Below are positions 8,968 through 19,409 of a DNA stretch of 64,000 nt, piece after piece. A program made the position numbers and the translations under genes. Position 1 is the stretch's first letter. The number at the start of each line of letters is the position of its first letter. Under the pieces are notes generated by a model. It was not told the DNA's origin and did no database searches. It saw nothing but the letters and a program-made list of their open reading frames with translations. Source of the stretch: Bartonella ancashensis (GTDB lineage: Bacteria > Pseudomonadota > Alphaproteobacteria > Rhizobiales > Rhizobiaceae); the NCBI RefSeq assembly GCF_001281405.1, contig NZ_CP010401.1, positions 1,264,001 to 1,328,000 on the forward strand. The letters run 5' to 3'.

Positions 8968-10377
8968 ATGGTACGCAGTCGCACTCAATTTGTTTGTCAA
9001 GATTGTGGTACAACCCACTCACGCTGGGCTGGTAAGTGCACCTCCTGTGGAAGATGGAACTCCCTCATTGAAGAAGAAAATATGAATGGTGGTATTGGCG
9101 GTAGCCCTATGATGCACAACCTGCAGAAGGGGCGTGTCATAGCATTAACTTCTCTTTCTGGAGATATTAAAGATGCTCCGCGTATTCATTCCGGTCTCAA
9201 TGAGCTGGATCGTGTTACTGGTGGCGGCTTTGTTCGTGGATCTGCATTACTTGTTGGCGGCGACCCTGGAATTGGAAAATCAACACTACTTACCCAAACA
9301 GCTGCTGCCCTATCGCAAAAAGGCTATAATGTTGTTTACGTTTCAGGTGAAGAAGCTGTTGCTCAAATTCACCTACGTGCACAAAGACTTGGCGCTCAAG
9401 ATACAACAGTTCAGCTCGCAGCAGAAACCAATGTTGAAGACATTCTTGCAACCTTAAATGAATGTAAAAAACTCGACATGGTTATCATTGATTCAATTCA
9501 AACTTTATGGTCAAGCACTACTGATTCAGCTCCTGGAACTGTAATACAAGTACGAGTTAGTGCTCAAGCAATCATCCGTTTTGCTAAGAAAACAGGAACA
9601 GCTGTCGTCCTTGTTGGTCATGTCACTAAAGATGGGCAAATTGCTGGTCCTCGCGTTGTAGAGCACATGGTTGACGGTGTCCTCTATTTTGAAGGAGAAG
9701 GAAATCACCATTATCGAATTTTAAGAACTGTAAAAAATCGTTTTGGACCAACAGATGAAATTGGCGTTTTTGAAATGTCTGATAAAGGATTACAAGAGGT
9801 TAGCAATCCATCTGAATTTTTCTTAGGTGAGCGTAATGAAAAAGCACCTGGAGCTGCTGTTTTTGCGGGAATGGAAGGAACTCGACCTATATTAGTAGAA
9901 ATTCAAGCTCTTGTAGCCCCCTCTTCCTTAGGCACTCCACGACGTGCTGTTGTAGGATGGGATGGAAACCGCCTCTCAATGATTTTGGCTGTACTGGAAG
10001 CCCATTGTGGAGTTCGCTTTGGACAACATGATGTTTACCTCAACGTCGCGGGTGGTTACAGAATCTCGGAACCCGCAGCTGACTTGGCTGTTGCAGCAGC
10101 ATTGGTGTCTTCTCTTGCAAATGTTCCTCTTCCTGCACATTACGTCTATTTTGGTGAAGTCAGCCTTTCTGGAACAATTCGTGCAGTTTCTTACTCAGAA
10201 CAACGCATTAAAGAAGCGGAAAAATTGGGATTTCAGGGAGCCATTCAACCTCTTACAATGACCCAAACTAAATCTCAAAATTTTCAGAAAAAAACATTCT
10301 CAAATCTTTCTGAACTAGTTACAGCTATTATCTCGGATAAAAAACAATCTCATGAGCACAGCAATAATGTAAAATAG
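8968..10377 (+). CDS. radA: DNA repair protein RadA
   Basis: DnaB-like motor that drives branch migration in recombination. Domain order is complete in 469 residues: a C4 zinc finger (CQDCGTTHSRWAGKCTSCG, residues about 10-28), Walker A GGDPGIGKST (about 95-104), the family-specific KNRFGPTDEIGVFEM, and a Lon-protease-like C-terminal domain (DVYLNVAGGYRISEPAADLA). It follows dnaB closely, and cvpA and purF come next. Confidence 0.97.
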   Translation: MVRSRTQFVCQDCGTTHSRWAGKCTSCGRWNSLIEEENMNGGIGGSPMMHNLQKGRVIALTSLSGDIKDAPRIHSGLNELDRVTGGGFVRGSALLVGGDPGIGKSTLLTQTAAALSQKGYNVVYVSGEEAVAQIHLRAQRLGAQDTTVQLAAETNVEDILATLNECKKLDMVIIDSIQTLWSSTTDSAPGTVIQVRVSAQAIIRFAKKTGTAVVLVGHVTKDGQIAGPRVVEHMVDGVLYFEGEGNHHYRILRTVKNRFGPTDEIGVFEMSDKGLQEVSNPSEFFLGERNEKAPGAAVFAGMEGTRPILVEIQALVAPSSLGTPRRAVVGWDGNRLSMILAVLEAHCGVRFGQHDVYLNVAGGYRISEPAADLAVAAALVSSLANVPLPAHYVYFGEVSLSGTIRAVSYSEQRIKEAEKLGFQGAIQPLTMTQTKSQNFQKKTFSNLSELVTAIISDKKQSHEHSNNVK

Positions 10378-10507
10378 TGAATCATGACACTATGCTGCAT
10401 AAATTAATCTTGATCTAAAGTAAAAACTAACATAACCAACGATACATTTTATATACTGTTGTACCAGCTGTAAGTAAAACGTGATTTGTACACTAAGGAG
10501 CAAAAAA

Positions 10508-11101
10508 ATGGCAATAACTTTCTTAGATGGTATTATTATAGTAACTATCTTATTATCATCCTTTTTAGCTATGGTTCGAGGTTTTTCACGAGAAATTCTG
10601 TCCTTAACATCTTGGATAATAGCAGCAATCATCACGTTTTTTTCATTTAGATTCTTATTGCCTTTTGTCGAACCATATATCTCTAATAAAATGATCGCAT
10701 TAATCACTACATTAGTTGTGGTCTTCGTTGTTATGTTTAGTATCATATCTATTATTACAATGAAAATTGCAGATTCAGTCATAGGTAGCCGGGTTTGTAT
10801 GCTTGATCGCATACTCGGTTTCATTTTTGGAATGTTCCGTGGTATGTTTATCATGGTTATAAGTGTTATGCTGATTAACACACTTGTCAAACCTGAACAG
10901 CAAGCCGGTTGGCTAAAAAATGCCAAAGCAAAGCCTATCTTGGATTCTCTTAGTAAAAAAGTGTGGGAGACATTATCTCCTAATACCGACTATATCCTTG
11001 AAAAGATAGACAATATCCTTGAAAAGGATATGCATAAGAACATGCCCACACAAAATGAGGATATGCCTTTACAAAATAATGAGGGTTATTCTACAGAATA
11101 A
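10508..11101 (+). CDS. cvpA: CvpA family membrane protein
   Basis: About 197 residues with four hydrophobic segments in the first 130, then a charged C-terminal tail with a repeat-like NILEKIDNILEKD segment. I start at ATG 10508 because TAAGGAG ends 7 bases before it. The motif MVRGFSREILSLTSWI near residues 21-36 and the later GFIFGMFRGM are typical of CvpA. The exact function is unclear; in E. coli the homologue is linked to colicin V production and purF expression. The purF neighbour is the conserved context. Confidence 0.85.
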   Translation: MAITFLDGIIIVTILLSSFLAMVRGFSREILSLTSWIIAAIITFFSFRFLLPFVEPYISNKMIALITTLVVVFVVMFSIISIITMKIADSVIGSRVCMLDRILGFIFGMFRGMFIMVISVMLINTLVKPEQQAGWLKNAKAKPILDSLSKKVWETLSPNTDYILEKIDNILEKDMHKNMPTQNEDMPLQNNEGYSTE

Positions 11102-11171
11102 TCAGTTTCAAATAACACACTGGTGTGTAGCACTAAATACCTTATACCTCCAACTAGTATACTGAAAGAAC

Positions 11172-12659
11172 ATGATGACAAAAAATACTTCTTATCAAGA
11201 ATCATCACTTGATGATGCTCTTCATGAAAAATGTGGAGTCTTTGGAATTCTTGGACATGAAGAAGCAGCAAAGCTAACAGCCCTTGGATTGCACGCTCTT
11301 CAACATCGTGGGCAAGAAGCTGCTGGAATTGTTTCTTACCATAAGAACGTGTTTCATCAAGAAAAGCACCTTGGACTTGTCGGAGATCACTATACAGATC
11401 CCGCAACACTTGCTCGCCTTCCTGGAAACCGTGCTATTGGACACACACGTTATTCAACAACAGGAGAGACAGCATTACGAAATGTCCAACCTTTGTTTGC
11501 AGAATTAAAAGCTGGAGGAATTGCAATTGCGCACAATGGCAATCTGACTAATGGCCTTACATTACGACATGAATTGATTTCCTCTGGGGCAATCTGTCAA
11601 TCAACATCAGACTCAGAAGTATTTCTTCACCTTATTGCCCGCTCTCGCCATGAATCATCGTCTGACCGTTTCGTAGATGCAATTCGGCAAGTAGAAGGTG
11701 GATACGCTATGTTAGCGTTAACACGTACTAAACTTATTGCTGCACGTGATCCAACCGGCATTAGACCCCTCGTCATGGGTGAACTCGATAAAAAACCAAT
11801 CTTTTGTTCAGAAACCTGCGCGCTTGACATCATTGGAGCAAAATATATTCGTGATGTTAAAAATGGTGAAATCATCATATGTGAAATACAGAAAGATGGT
11901 GAGGTTACCACAAAAGTTATCCAATCAGAGATAGATAAGCCTGAAAAATTATGTCTTTTTGAATATGTTTATTTTGCTCGCCCTGATTCAATTGTTGGAG
12001 AACGTAGTGTTTATGCAGTACGTAAAAATATGGGCACCTATCTAGCGCAGGAAGCACCATGTAATGCTGATGTTGTCGTTCCTGTTCCTGATGGAGGAAC
12101 ACCTGCTGCCATTGGATATGCACAAAAAACTGGAATTCCCTTTGAGCTTGGCATCATTCGTAATCACTACGTTGGTCGAACCTTTATAGAACCAACACAG
12201 CAAATTCGTGCTTTTGGTGTAAAATTAAAGCATTCTGCAAACCGTCCTGTTATTGAGGGAAAGCGTATCGTTTTAGTTGATGATTCCATTGTACGAGGCA
12301 CAACATCTGTCAAAATCGTGCAAATGCTTCGCGAAGCAGGAGCAAAAGAAGTTCATATGCGAGTTGCAAGTCCTATGATTTTTTACCCTGATTTTTATGG
12401 TATTGACACACCTGAAATTGAAAATCTCTTAGCTAATCGATATCCAGACCTAGAATCTATGTGTAATTTTATCGGAGCTGATTCACTACAATTTCTTTCC
12501 ACGAACAGCCTATACCTTGCTGTTTCAGGAGAGCCGAGAAATAATTCTGATCCACAATTCACTGATCACTATTTTACCGGTGATTACCCTACAGACCTTG
12601 TTGATCAAAAAAATATTCAAGAAATCCACAAGCTCTCTGTTTTAAAAACAAGAAGCTAA
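11172..12659 (+). CDS. purF: amidophosphoribosyltransferase
   Basis: First committed step of purine synthesis: makes phosphoribosylamine from PRPP and glutamine. The 495-residue protein starts with a propeptide of about 20 residues before Cys in HEKCGVFGI, the N-terminal nucleophile exposed after cleavage. The glutaminase domain has LHALQHRGQEAAG and IGHTRYSTTG; the PRTase domain has VVPVPDGG and RIVLVDDSIVRGTTS. The site that carries a cluster-ligand Cys in Bacillus-type PurF reads PDFYGID, so an Fe-S cluster is doubtful. It is 70 bases after cvpA. Confidence 0.96.
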   Translation: MMTKNTSYQESSLDDALHEKCGVFGILGHEEAAKLTALGLHALQHRGQEAAGIVSYHKNVFHQEKHLGLVGDHYTDPATLARLPGNRAIGHTRYSTTGETALRNVQPLFAELKAGGIAIAHNGNLTNGLTLRHELISSGAICQSTSDSEVFLHLIARSRHESSSDRFVDAIRQVEGGYAMLALTRTKLIAARDPTGIRPLVMGELDKKPIFCSETCALDIIGAKYIRDVKNGEIIICEIQKDGEVTTKVIQSEIDKPEKLCLFEYVYFARPDSIVGERSVYAVRKNMGTYLAQEAPCNADVVVPVPDGGTPAAIGYAQKTGIPFELGIIRNHYVGRTFIEPTQQIRAFGVKLKHSANRPVIEGKRIVLVDDSIVRGTTSVKIVQMLREAGAKEVHMRVASPMIFYPDFYGIDTPEIENLLANRYPDLESMCNFIGADSLQFLSTNSLYLAVSGEPRNNSDPQFTDHYFTGDYPTDLVDQKNIQEIHKLSVLKTRS

Positions 12660-12661
12660 TC

Positions 12662-13411
12662 ATGAAAAAATCTGACTTTAGTCTTCTAGGACGTGTGGCG
12701 CTAGTCACGGGTGCTTCTAGGGGTATTGGCTATCATCTGGCTCTAGAACTAGCTGCACGTGGCGCCCACGTTATCGCTCTTGCACGTACAACCAATGGCC
12801 TAACTAAACTTGATGAAGAAATACGACAAAATAGCTCTTCCGCAACACTCATACCATTTGACTTGCGTCACACAGACGCCATCGACGGCTTAAGTGCCTC
12901 CATTGCTAATCACTGGAAAAAACTCGATATTATAATTGCAAATGCTGGCCTTCTTGGCACAATATCACCGATTTCCCGCATCGAGAATATAACCTTTGAA
13001 GAAATTTTACGAGTAAATCTTACCAGCCAATGGTGCTTAATGAAAGCTTTTGAAGCCCTCTTACTCCAATCTGATGCTGGCCGCGTCGTTCTGTTATCAT
13101 CAAGCGTTGCTCATTCTGCACGTGCACTCTGGGGACCTTACGCAGCTTCTAAGGCAGCTCTAGAAGTTATTGCACGCTGTTGGGCAGAAGAACTTAAACA
13201 AACGCATATAAAAGTTAATTGTGTCAATCCGGGAGCAACACGTACTGCAATGCGCGCGCAAGCCATGCCCAATGAAGATCCAAAAACTTTACCTTCTCCA
13301 CAAAACATTGCAAAAAAAATCATTCACCTCACTTCACCCAATCTAAAAGAAACAGGTAAACTTTTCGATGTACGCAAAAATAGATTCATGAATTACCGCA
13401 CGCCCGACTAG
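12662..13411 (+). CDS. short-chain dehydrogenase/reductase (SDR)
   Basis: A 249-residue classical SDR with TGASRGIGYHLA (residues about 17-28), NAG (IIANAGLLG), the catalytic Ser in LLSSSVAHSA and YAASKAALEV (Tyr-x3-Lys). The start is two bases after the purF stop, so it is in the purF operon, an order I recall from other Rhizobiales. The C-terminal part is shorter and less typical than FabG. Substrate unknown; the YciK-like group is the closest I can suggest. Confidence 0.85.
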   Translation: MKKSDFSLLGRVALVTGASRGIGYHLALELAARGAHVIALARTTNGLTKLDEEIRQNSSSATLIPFDLRHTDAIDGLSASIANHWKKLDIIIANAGLLGTISPISRIENITFEEILRVNLTSQWCLMKAFEALLLQSDAGRVVLLSSSVAHSARALWGPYAASKAALEVIARCWAEELKQTHIKVNCVNPGATRTAMRAQAMPNEDPKTLPSPQNIAKKIIHLTSPNLKETGKLFDVRKNRFMNYRTPD

Positions 13412-13463
13412 CTATTTCTTCACTTTCACTAAATAAAACCAAAATAGCAACCATCCACCCTCT

Positions 13464-13484
13464 CTCTTGTTACATTAACAAGAG
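13464..13484. repeat. perfect 9-bp inverted repeat between convergent genes
   Basis: CTCTTGTTA at 13464-13472 and TAACAAGAG at 13476-13484, with a 3-base loop. It sits one base past the pssA stop codon and 52 bases past the SDR gene, so it could end transcription from both sides. Neither side has a following T-run, so a rho-independent terminator is not proven. Confidence 0.6.
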
Positions 13485-13485
13485 C

Positions 13486-14325
13486 TTACAGAATTTGATC
13501 TGTAGAATCATCTAGCGTTTCTTCTTCTATTTTAGCTCTTTTACTGTAAAAAAAAGCACTACATGGTAAAAAAATTATATAGCCAATAGCCGTTATCAAC
13601 AAAGTATGCCATATATATGTTGTTAGAAAACCAACATATATAACCATAATTAACATACATGGCACAAAAACATCACGTTTTAACGTGCGATCGATCGTTT
13701 TTGCATTCCATACTGGTAAACGGCTAACTAAAAGAAAAGAAATAACAACGGTGTAAAGGCTAAAAAACAGAGCCCAACCCCAATTTGAAACCAGGCCAAG
13801 AGCCCCTAAATAAACAGGTAATAAAAGTAACAAGGCCCCTGCTGGAGCAGGAACACCAACAAAATAATTTTTTTTCCATACCAGCACATCAGGGTTGTCA
13901 AGCATCACATTAAAACGAGCTAAGCGCAAACAACAAGCAATACAATACACCAGTGCAGCCACCCAACCAACCTGATTAGCTTGATTAAGAATGAAAGAAT
14001 ACACAACAAGAGCAGGAGCTACACCAAAGTTAATAACGTCAGCAAGAGAATCCATCTGAGCCCCAAAAGATGAACTGCCATCTATCAGACGAGCAATACG
14101 ACCATCTACTCCATCTAAAACAACAGCCAAAAGAACCATTAAAATAGCTGTTTCATAACGCCCCTCAAAGGCCAGACGTATACCACTTACCCCTGCACAA
14201 ATTGCCAAAATAGTGATAACGTTTGGAATAACATAACGCATTGGTGTTGGAGAACGCTGCCGGAGCGAAACATCGTCATGCGGTCCTTCAAGATCAAATG
14301 ATGAAAATGGCGAAGAATTTTTCAT
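13486..14325 (-). CDS. pssA: CDP-diacylglycerol--serine O-phosphatidyltransferase
   Basis: Makes phosphatidylserine from CDP-diacylglycerol and serine in the inner membrane. The 279-residue protein has the CDP-alcohol phosphotransferase motif, DGVDGRIARL followed by FGAQMDSLAD (near residues 76-98), with all Asp/Gly positions present. About seven hydrophobic segments surround it. It starts 8 bases after psd on the same strand; the pair makes phosphatidylethanolamine. Confidence 0.93.
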   Translation of the reverse strand: MKNSSPFSSFDLEGPHDDVSLRQRSPTPMRYVIPNVITILAICAGVSGIRLAFEGRYETAILMVLLAVVLDGVDGRIARLIDGSSSFGAQMDSLADVINFGVAPALVVYSFILNQANQVGWVAALVYCIACCLRLARFNVMLDNPDVLVWKKNYFVGVPAPAGALLLLLPVYLGALGLVSNWGWALFFSLYTVVISFLLVSRLPVWNAKTIDRTLKRDVFVPCMLIMVIYVGFLTTYIWHTLLITAIGYIIFLPCSAFFYSKRAKIEEETLDDSTDQIL

Positions 14326-14333
14326 GAATCGTC

Positions 14334-15032
14334 CTAATTAAGTTTAAAATCGGCTATGCTAACATCATCATCAAAAGAACCCAATACTGTTTCTCCAGCA
14401 ACAGCTGTCTGACCAACTGCAACACAAGGTTTTATCCCAGCTGGCATATATACATCAAGACGAGATCCAAAACGGATCATTCCAAAGCGTTGCCCAGCAG
14501 TAACAGAATCATTTTCTTTAGACCAACAAACAATCCGACGAGCAATCAATCCTGCTATCTGTACAACACCAATTTTTCCGTTTTTACTGTCAATGACCAA
14601 GCTATTGCGCTCATTAAATTGGCTAGATTTGTCAAAATCTGCATTAACAAACTTACCTGGAGAATAGGTGATAGAATCGATAACACCACTTACAGGGGAC
14701 CGATTTATATGACATGAAAAAACATTCATAAATACAGAAACACGCAGCATTTCTACATCACTTAATCCTAATTCTTTTGGAGGAATAGCTAATCCAACAA
14801 ATGAAATACGTCCATCCGCAGGAGAAGTAACCCAATTCTCATTTATGGGTGTCACGCGCTCTGGATCACGAAAAAAATATATACACCAAACCGTTAGCAC
14901 GAAGCCGAACCAGAATAGCGGATCCCATATCCAACCAAGAATAAGTGAAATGATAAAAAATACTGCAATAAAAGGATACCCCTCTTTATGAACTGGAACA
15001 AAACTATTGCAGATAGATTGAATGACACTCAT
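14334..15032 (-). CDS. psd: phosphatidylserine decarboxylase proenzyme
   Basis: Converts phosphatidylserine to phosphatidylethanolamine. The 232-residue length matches the short alphaproteobacterial type. Two N-terminal hydrophobic segments ([12 protein letters not shown] and [16 protein letters not shown]) anchor it. The conserved [16 protein letters not shown] is the Psd core, and the self-cleavage site that creates the pyruvoyl group is the Gly-Ser in [13 protein letters not shown]. It is the first gene of the psd-pssA unit. Confidence 0.94.
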   Translation of the reverse strand: MSVIQSICNSFVPVHKEGYPFIAVFFIISLILGWIWDPLFWFGFVLTVWCIYFFRDPERVTPINENWVTSPADGRISFVGLAIPPKELGLSDVEMLRVSVFMNVFSCHINRSPVSGVIDSITYSPGKFVNADFDKSSQFNERNSLVIDSKNGKIGVVQIAGLIARRIVCWSKENDSVTAGQRFGMIRFGSRLDVYMPAGIKPCVAVGQTAVAGETVLGSFDDDVSIADFKLN

Positions 15033-15147
15033 AATAATTCCTACTATTAGATGATTAAAAAATCCAAAAAAGCCTTCATCCTCTTTAGCTCTTTATACAC
15101 TACCCCAATCAATTTTCACACATTAAGCTGTCTTTCTTCAGCATAGC

Positions 15148-17031
15148 TCATTCTTTGCGGTCAATGATACCTAACTCATCTTCCTCACGTATCTTACATA
15201 ATCTTTCCTCAACTTGTGAAGCCTCAAGCTGTTTATTCCACATCGCAGAATATAAGCCTTTTTTATTCAGGAGATCGACATGTGTACCTTTCTCAACAAT
15301 ATGGCCATCTTTAAGTACCAAAATTTCATCTGCTCCAATAACAGTTGATAGACGATGAGCAATGATCAACGTAGTACGACCAGAGCTTACAATATCCAAG
15401 GCCTGTTGAATATCTTGTTCTGTCGCCACATCAAGAGCTGCTGTTGCCTCATCTAAAACAAGAAGCGGAGGTGATTTTAAAAGCGTACGCGCAATGGCAA
15501 CACGTTGCTTCTCACCGCCTGATAATTTTAAACCGCGCTCACCAACCAAAGACTGAAAACCTTCTGGCAAAGCCTTAATAAATTTTGATATTTGAGCCAT
15601 CTCAGCAGCTTTATGCATCTCTTCATTCGTCGCACTCTGACGTCCATAAAAAATATTATAAGCAATTGTATCATTAAATAAAACTGTATCTTGTGGCACT
15701 ATACCGATGGCCTCACGTAAACTTTTTTGAGTCACATCGCGAATATCTTGCCCATCAATTGTTATTGCTCCATTTTCAATATCATAAAATCGGAAAAGTA
15801 ATCGAGAAATAGTTGATTTACCAGAACCTGATGGTCCAACGATCGCAACTGTTTTACCCCCAGGAACTTCAAAATCAACTTCTTTGAGAATTGGGCGAAC
15901 AGAATCATACGAAAATTTCACCTTATTAAACCGAATGGTTCCATTACTTATAACTAGAGGTTTAGCATATGGTTTATCAACAACTTCCTGTTGAGTGCCT
16001 AAAAGCTCAAACATCGCTTCAATATCTGTTATACCCTGCCTAATTTCACGATAAATTGAGCCAATAAAATTCAATGGAATAGAAAGTTGTATTAACAACG
16101 CATTGATGAGAACGAAATCCCCTACCGTTTGTGTCCCATTAACAATCTCGTAGACTGACATCAACATGAGTAGGGTCATTCCGATACCCAAGATAAGAGC
16201 TTGACCAAAATTAAGCCAGCTCAGTGATGTCCAGATTTTCGTCGCAGCTTTTTCATATCCTGCCATAGAAAAATCAAATCGACGCGCTTCTAAAGCCTCA
16301 TTTCCAAAATATTTAACTGTTTCAAAATTTAGAAGAGAATCAACAGCACGTGTATTCGCTTCATTATCTGCAGCATTCATTTCTTTTCGAATATTAATAC
16401 GCCAATCGCTTGCCTTGATCGTAAACCATATATACAAACCGACTGTGATCGACACTATGAGTAAGTAGCGCCACCCATAGTTCAGATAAAACACAAGCGC
16501 TGTTAGAAAAAATTCTAAAATAGTTGGTACTGTATTAAGAATCGAAAATCGAACAATAGCTTCAATTCCCTTTGTACCGCGTTCAATTATTCGAAAAAGA
16601 CCACCTGTGCGTCGCTCTAAATGGAACCGCAACGAAAGCTCATGAACATGAACGAAAGTTTTATAGGCCAATTGCCTGACAGCATATTGACCGACAGTTG
16701 CAAAGAGGGAATCTCGCAACTGATTTAACCCAACCTGGAGGATCCGTGCCATGTTATATGCTAAAACAAGCATAACAGGAACAACCCAAGCAGAAGAAAG
16801 CCACATAGGATGTTCAGGTCCTTCGGTCAATGAATCTGTAGAGTATTTAAAAAAATACGGCACAGATATAAGAATGAGTTTTGCTACGATGAGATAAAAT
16901 ACTGCCCATATAACACGAATCTTCAGATCAAGACGGCCTGATGGCCACATATAAGGCCACAGATTGTAAAGTGCGCGAAATGTCTGACCTGTATCTGCTG
17001 GTACAGTTTTTATCCTTTTATCTTGTTTCAT
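15148..17031 (-). CDS. Atm1-type ABC exporter (fused membrane and ATPase domains)
   Basis: A 627-residue half-transporter. Six membrane segments lie in residues about 35-330 and the ATPase domain follows: Walker A GPSGSGKST (about 399-407), signature LSGGEKQR (about 500), Walker B LLVLDEATAALD and the switch His in IIAHRLST. It resembles the Atm1/ABCB7 group that exports glutathione-linked sulfur or metal species; the membrane half (FHLERRTGGLFRIIERG) fits that group well. The exact substrate is inference. It lies upstream of psd on the same strand. Confidence 0.88.
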   Translation of the reverse strand: MKQDKRIKTVPADTGQTFRALYNLWPYMWPSGRLDLKIRVIWAVFYLIVAKLILISVPYFFKYSTDSLTEGPEHPMWLSSAWVVPVMLVLAYNMARILQVGLNQLRDSLFATVGQYAVRQLAYKTFVHVHELSLRFHLERRTGGLFRIIERGTKGIEAIVRFSILNTVPTILEFFLTALVFYLNYGWRYLLIVSITVGLYIWFTIKASDWRINIRKEMNAADNEANTRAVDSLLNFETVKYFGNEALEARRFDFSMAGYEKAATKIWTSLSWLNFGQALILGIGMTLLMLMSVYEIVNGTQTVGDFVLINALLIQLSIPLNFIGSIYREIRQGITDIEAMFELLGTQQEVVDKPYAKPLVISNGTIRFNKVKFSYDSVRPILKEVDFEVPGGKTVAIVGPSGSGKSTISRLLFRFYDIENGAITIDGQDIRDVTQKSLREAIGIVPQDTVLFNDTIAYNIFYGRQSATNEEMHKAAEMAQISKFIKALPEGFQSLVGERGLKLSGGEKQRVAIARTLLKSPPLLVLDEATAALDVATEQDIQQALDIVSSGRTTLIIAHRLSTVIGADEILVLKDGHIVEKGTHVDLLNKKGLYSAMWNKQLEASQVEERLCKIREEDELGIIDRKE

Positions 17032-17626
17032 AAAGTCTTTGTTTCTTCAAATTCACTCTGAATATACATATGCAACAACCTATTTCCCCTCTAATAATTA
17101 CCGAGTTTTATTGACTATCAATAATCCATAACACTCAAAGTACTGAAAGATTAAACAATTCTAGATTAAAATATCCCCCGATCGCTGTGCTTCATGTCAG
17201 CCCTCAACCATTCTGCCACAAACCACTTTTACAGATCGTATACACGGTAATTTCAAACTAGAGTGAAACTACATCACAAAAAAATCTACCGTTAATACCT
17301 AACCAAATAAAAATAATCCGGTACCCACAACGCCACTCACATAACATTGCAATAAGATTATGTACACAAATATCTAAAAAATTGTGCCCCTTTAAATATG
17401 CTATTCCAAGATCAGTAAAATATTCTTTCCTATGAAAAACCAATCAAAACACACATACCGGATATGAAAGCTCAAATAGCACAGTAAACTTGGCTTGATG
17501 ATCAACACCAGCTAATAGACAAAATACAATCTGTTGTTTTTCCTAAAGAGCAAAACTTATGACTGAAACGTGGGGAATTCATACCCTCAACCACGAAGCG
17601 CTATGATTCTTCTTATCAAAATCGAA
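17032..17626. other. 595-base gap between cysS and the ABC exporter
   Basis: No gene that I can support. On the minus strand there are short open pieces (one of about 61 codons at 17258-17443, and another with WFVAEWLRADMKHSDRGIF ending near 17165) that are out of register and match no family I know. They may be remains of a lost gene or chance. Confidence 0.4.
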
Positions 17627-19129
17627 TCATATTACCTCCCATTTGGTTGTACGCTCACCCGTCTGTGGATCTTTTTCATCCCTTAATGAGATCCCTTCTT
17701 TTGCAAGCTTATCACGAATCTCGTCTGCAGCTTTCCATTCCTTATTACATATAAAAGACAACCTTTCTGCAATGTATTGATCAATTAATTTTGAGTCTAG
17801 AGCTGCCTTTTTAACAAAAAGCGGGCATTCTTCTTGAACCCATTCCCACCGTAATAACCCAAACAAATCCATACCACGCGCAAGAGCCCCAGCATTTTTT
17901 TCTTTATAAAACTTACGTAAAATAGCAAACCCATTGGGGGTATTGAGGTCATCACTTAACGCATCCATCAAAGAACTATCAAGCACCTCATGGTTATCTA
18001 AACATTCTCTCTCACAACGAAGAAATTCATACCAACGAAATAACTCATCACTAGATTTTTCTAAACGTTGAGCTGTCCAATTTAATGGTTCACGATAATG
18101 GGTCTGCAACATTGAAAAACGTATAGATAAACCAACCCAATTCTGCTTTATTTCATCTGCTATCAGATGACTAAACTCAAATAAATTATTCTCTAATATG
18201 GAATGAACAGTGATAAAATTACCCAGGCTTTTAGACATCTTCCGGCCTTCAACTTGTAAAAAACCATTATGCATCCAAAAATTAGCCATTCGTTCAGTTC
18301 CAAAAGCTGAACAACTTTGGGCAATTTCATTTTCATGGTGAGGAAAAATTAAATCGCTCCCACCACCGTGAATATCAAAAACATTCGCGTTAGTATCATC
18401 ACAGGTTAGACCACCACCATAAGGCACCAACAATTTTGCCATCGACATTGCTGAACACTCAATATGCCAACCTGGACGACCTAAAACAGGAATTCCTGCG
18501 GGAGAAATCCAACCTGGATCCTTCTCTGTCGAAGGCTTCCATAGAACAAAATCCATATCTTCTTTTTTGTAAGAAGCAACATCAACACGTGCACCAGCCT
18601 TCATTTCGTTAAGGGATCGTTTTGCCAATGCGCCGTAACTGACATTTTTTTCCATACTATTGACAGAAAATAATACGTGATTTTCTGATATATAAGCGAA
18701 ACCTTTCACAAGAAGACTCTCAATTAAAGACCGCATTTCATCTAAATGATCAGTTGCACGTGGTTGACTGCTTGGTAACAAACAGCCAAGTGCTGACATG
18801 TCTCGCTGAAATTGATCATATGTACACTTCGTTAGCTCATGGATAGCATCATTAAGTTCTAACTCCGGATACTCAGATAGGGCTCGTGCACTAATTTTAT
18901 CATCTACATCCGTAATATTACGAATATATATAACGTGCTCTTCACCATAAACATGACGCAGTAGACGAAATAAAATATCAAAGACAATCACAGAACGCGC
19001 ATTGCCAATATGGGCATAATCGTAAATTGTCGGACCACAGACATAAAGACGTACCTTAGTAGGATCAATGGGTACAAAATCTTCTTTTTTACGTGTCAGT
19101 GTATTATAAAACCTCAAACTTCCCATCAC
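17627..19129 (-). CDS. cysS: cysteinyl-tRNA synthetase
   Basis: Class I synthetase that charges tRNA-Cys. The 500-residue protein has the zinc-site Cys in [20 protein letters not shown] (HIGH motif as HIGN, residues about 27-46), GWHIECSAM, the zinc-binding [11 protein letters not shown], and KMSKS in [10 protein letters not shown]. It ends in a small anticodon-binding tail. It stands alone, with gaps on both sides. Confidence 0.97.
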   Translation of the reverse strand: MMGSLRFYNTLTRKKEDFVPIDPTKVRLYVCGPTIYDYAHIGNARSVIVFDILFRLLRHVYGEEHVIYIRNITDVDDKISARALSEYPELELNDAIHELTKCTYDQFQRDMSALGCLLPSSQPRATDHLDEMRSLIESLLVKGFAYISENHVLFSVNSMEKNVSYGALAKRSLNEMKAGARVDVASYKKEDMDFVLWKPSTEKDPGWISPAGIPVLGRPGWHIECSAMSMAKLLVPYGGGLTCDDTNANVFDIHGGGSDLIFPHHENEIAQSCSAFGTERMANFWMHNGFLQVEGRKMSKSLGNFITVHSILENNLFEFSHLIADEIKQNWVGLSIRFSMLQTHYREPLNWTAQRLEKSSDELFRWYEFLRCERECLDNHEVLDSSLMDALSDDLNTPNGFAILRKFYKEKNAGALARGMDLFGLLRWEWVQEECPLFVKKAALDSKLIDQYIAERLSFICNKEWKAADEIRDKLAKEGISLRDEKDPQTGERTTKWEVI

Positions 19130-19409
19130 TATACTCCGCCAGTAGCACTGCTACTTCCTTCCTAAATCATGTTCATTATAACTATCATGGAAAAGCATCA
19201 AGTAATAAGCTGCAATATGAATTGTATAATCTTACAAAGTTTCCAACGAAAAATTCCGTGTAAAACTGCACTGAATACAATATCGTAATATTTCCATGAG
19301 CAAAATAAATCTCACGGCTACTGTCCCAGATACGCGATAAAACAATTATAAAAAAATCCTGGTAACTACAAAACTTTATACAGTACCTTCAACCATTTAT
19401 TAGTAACAA

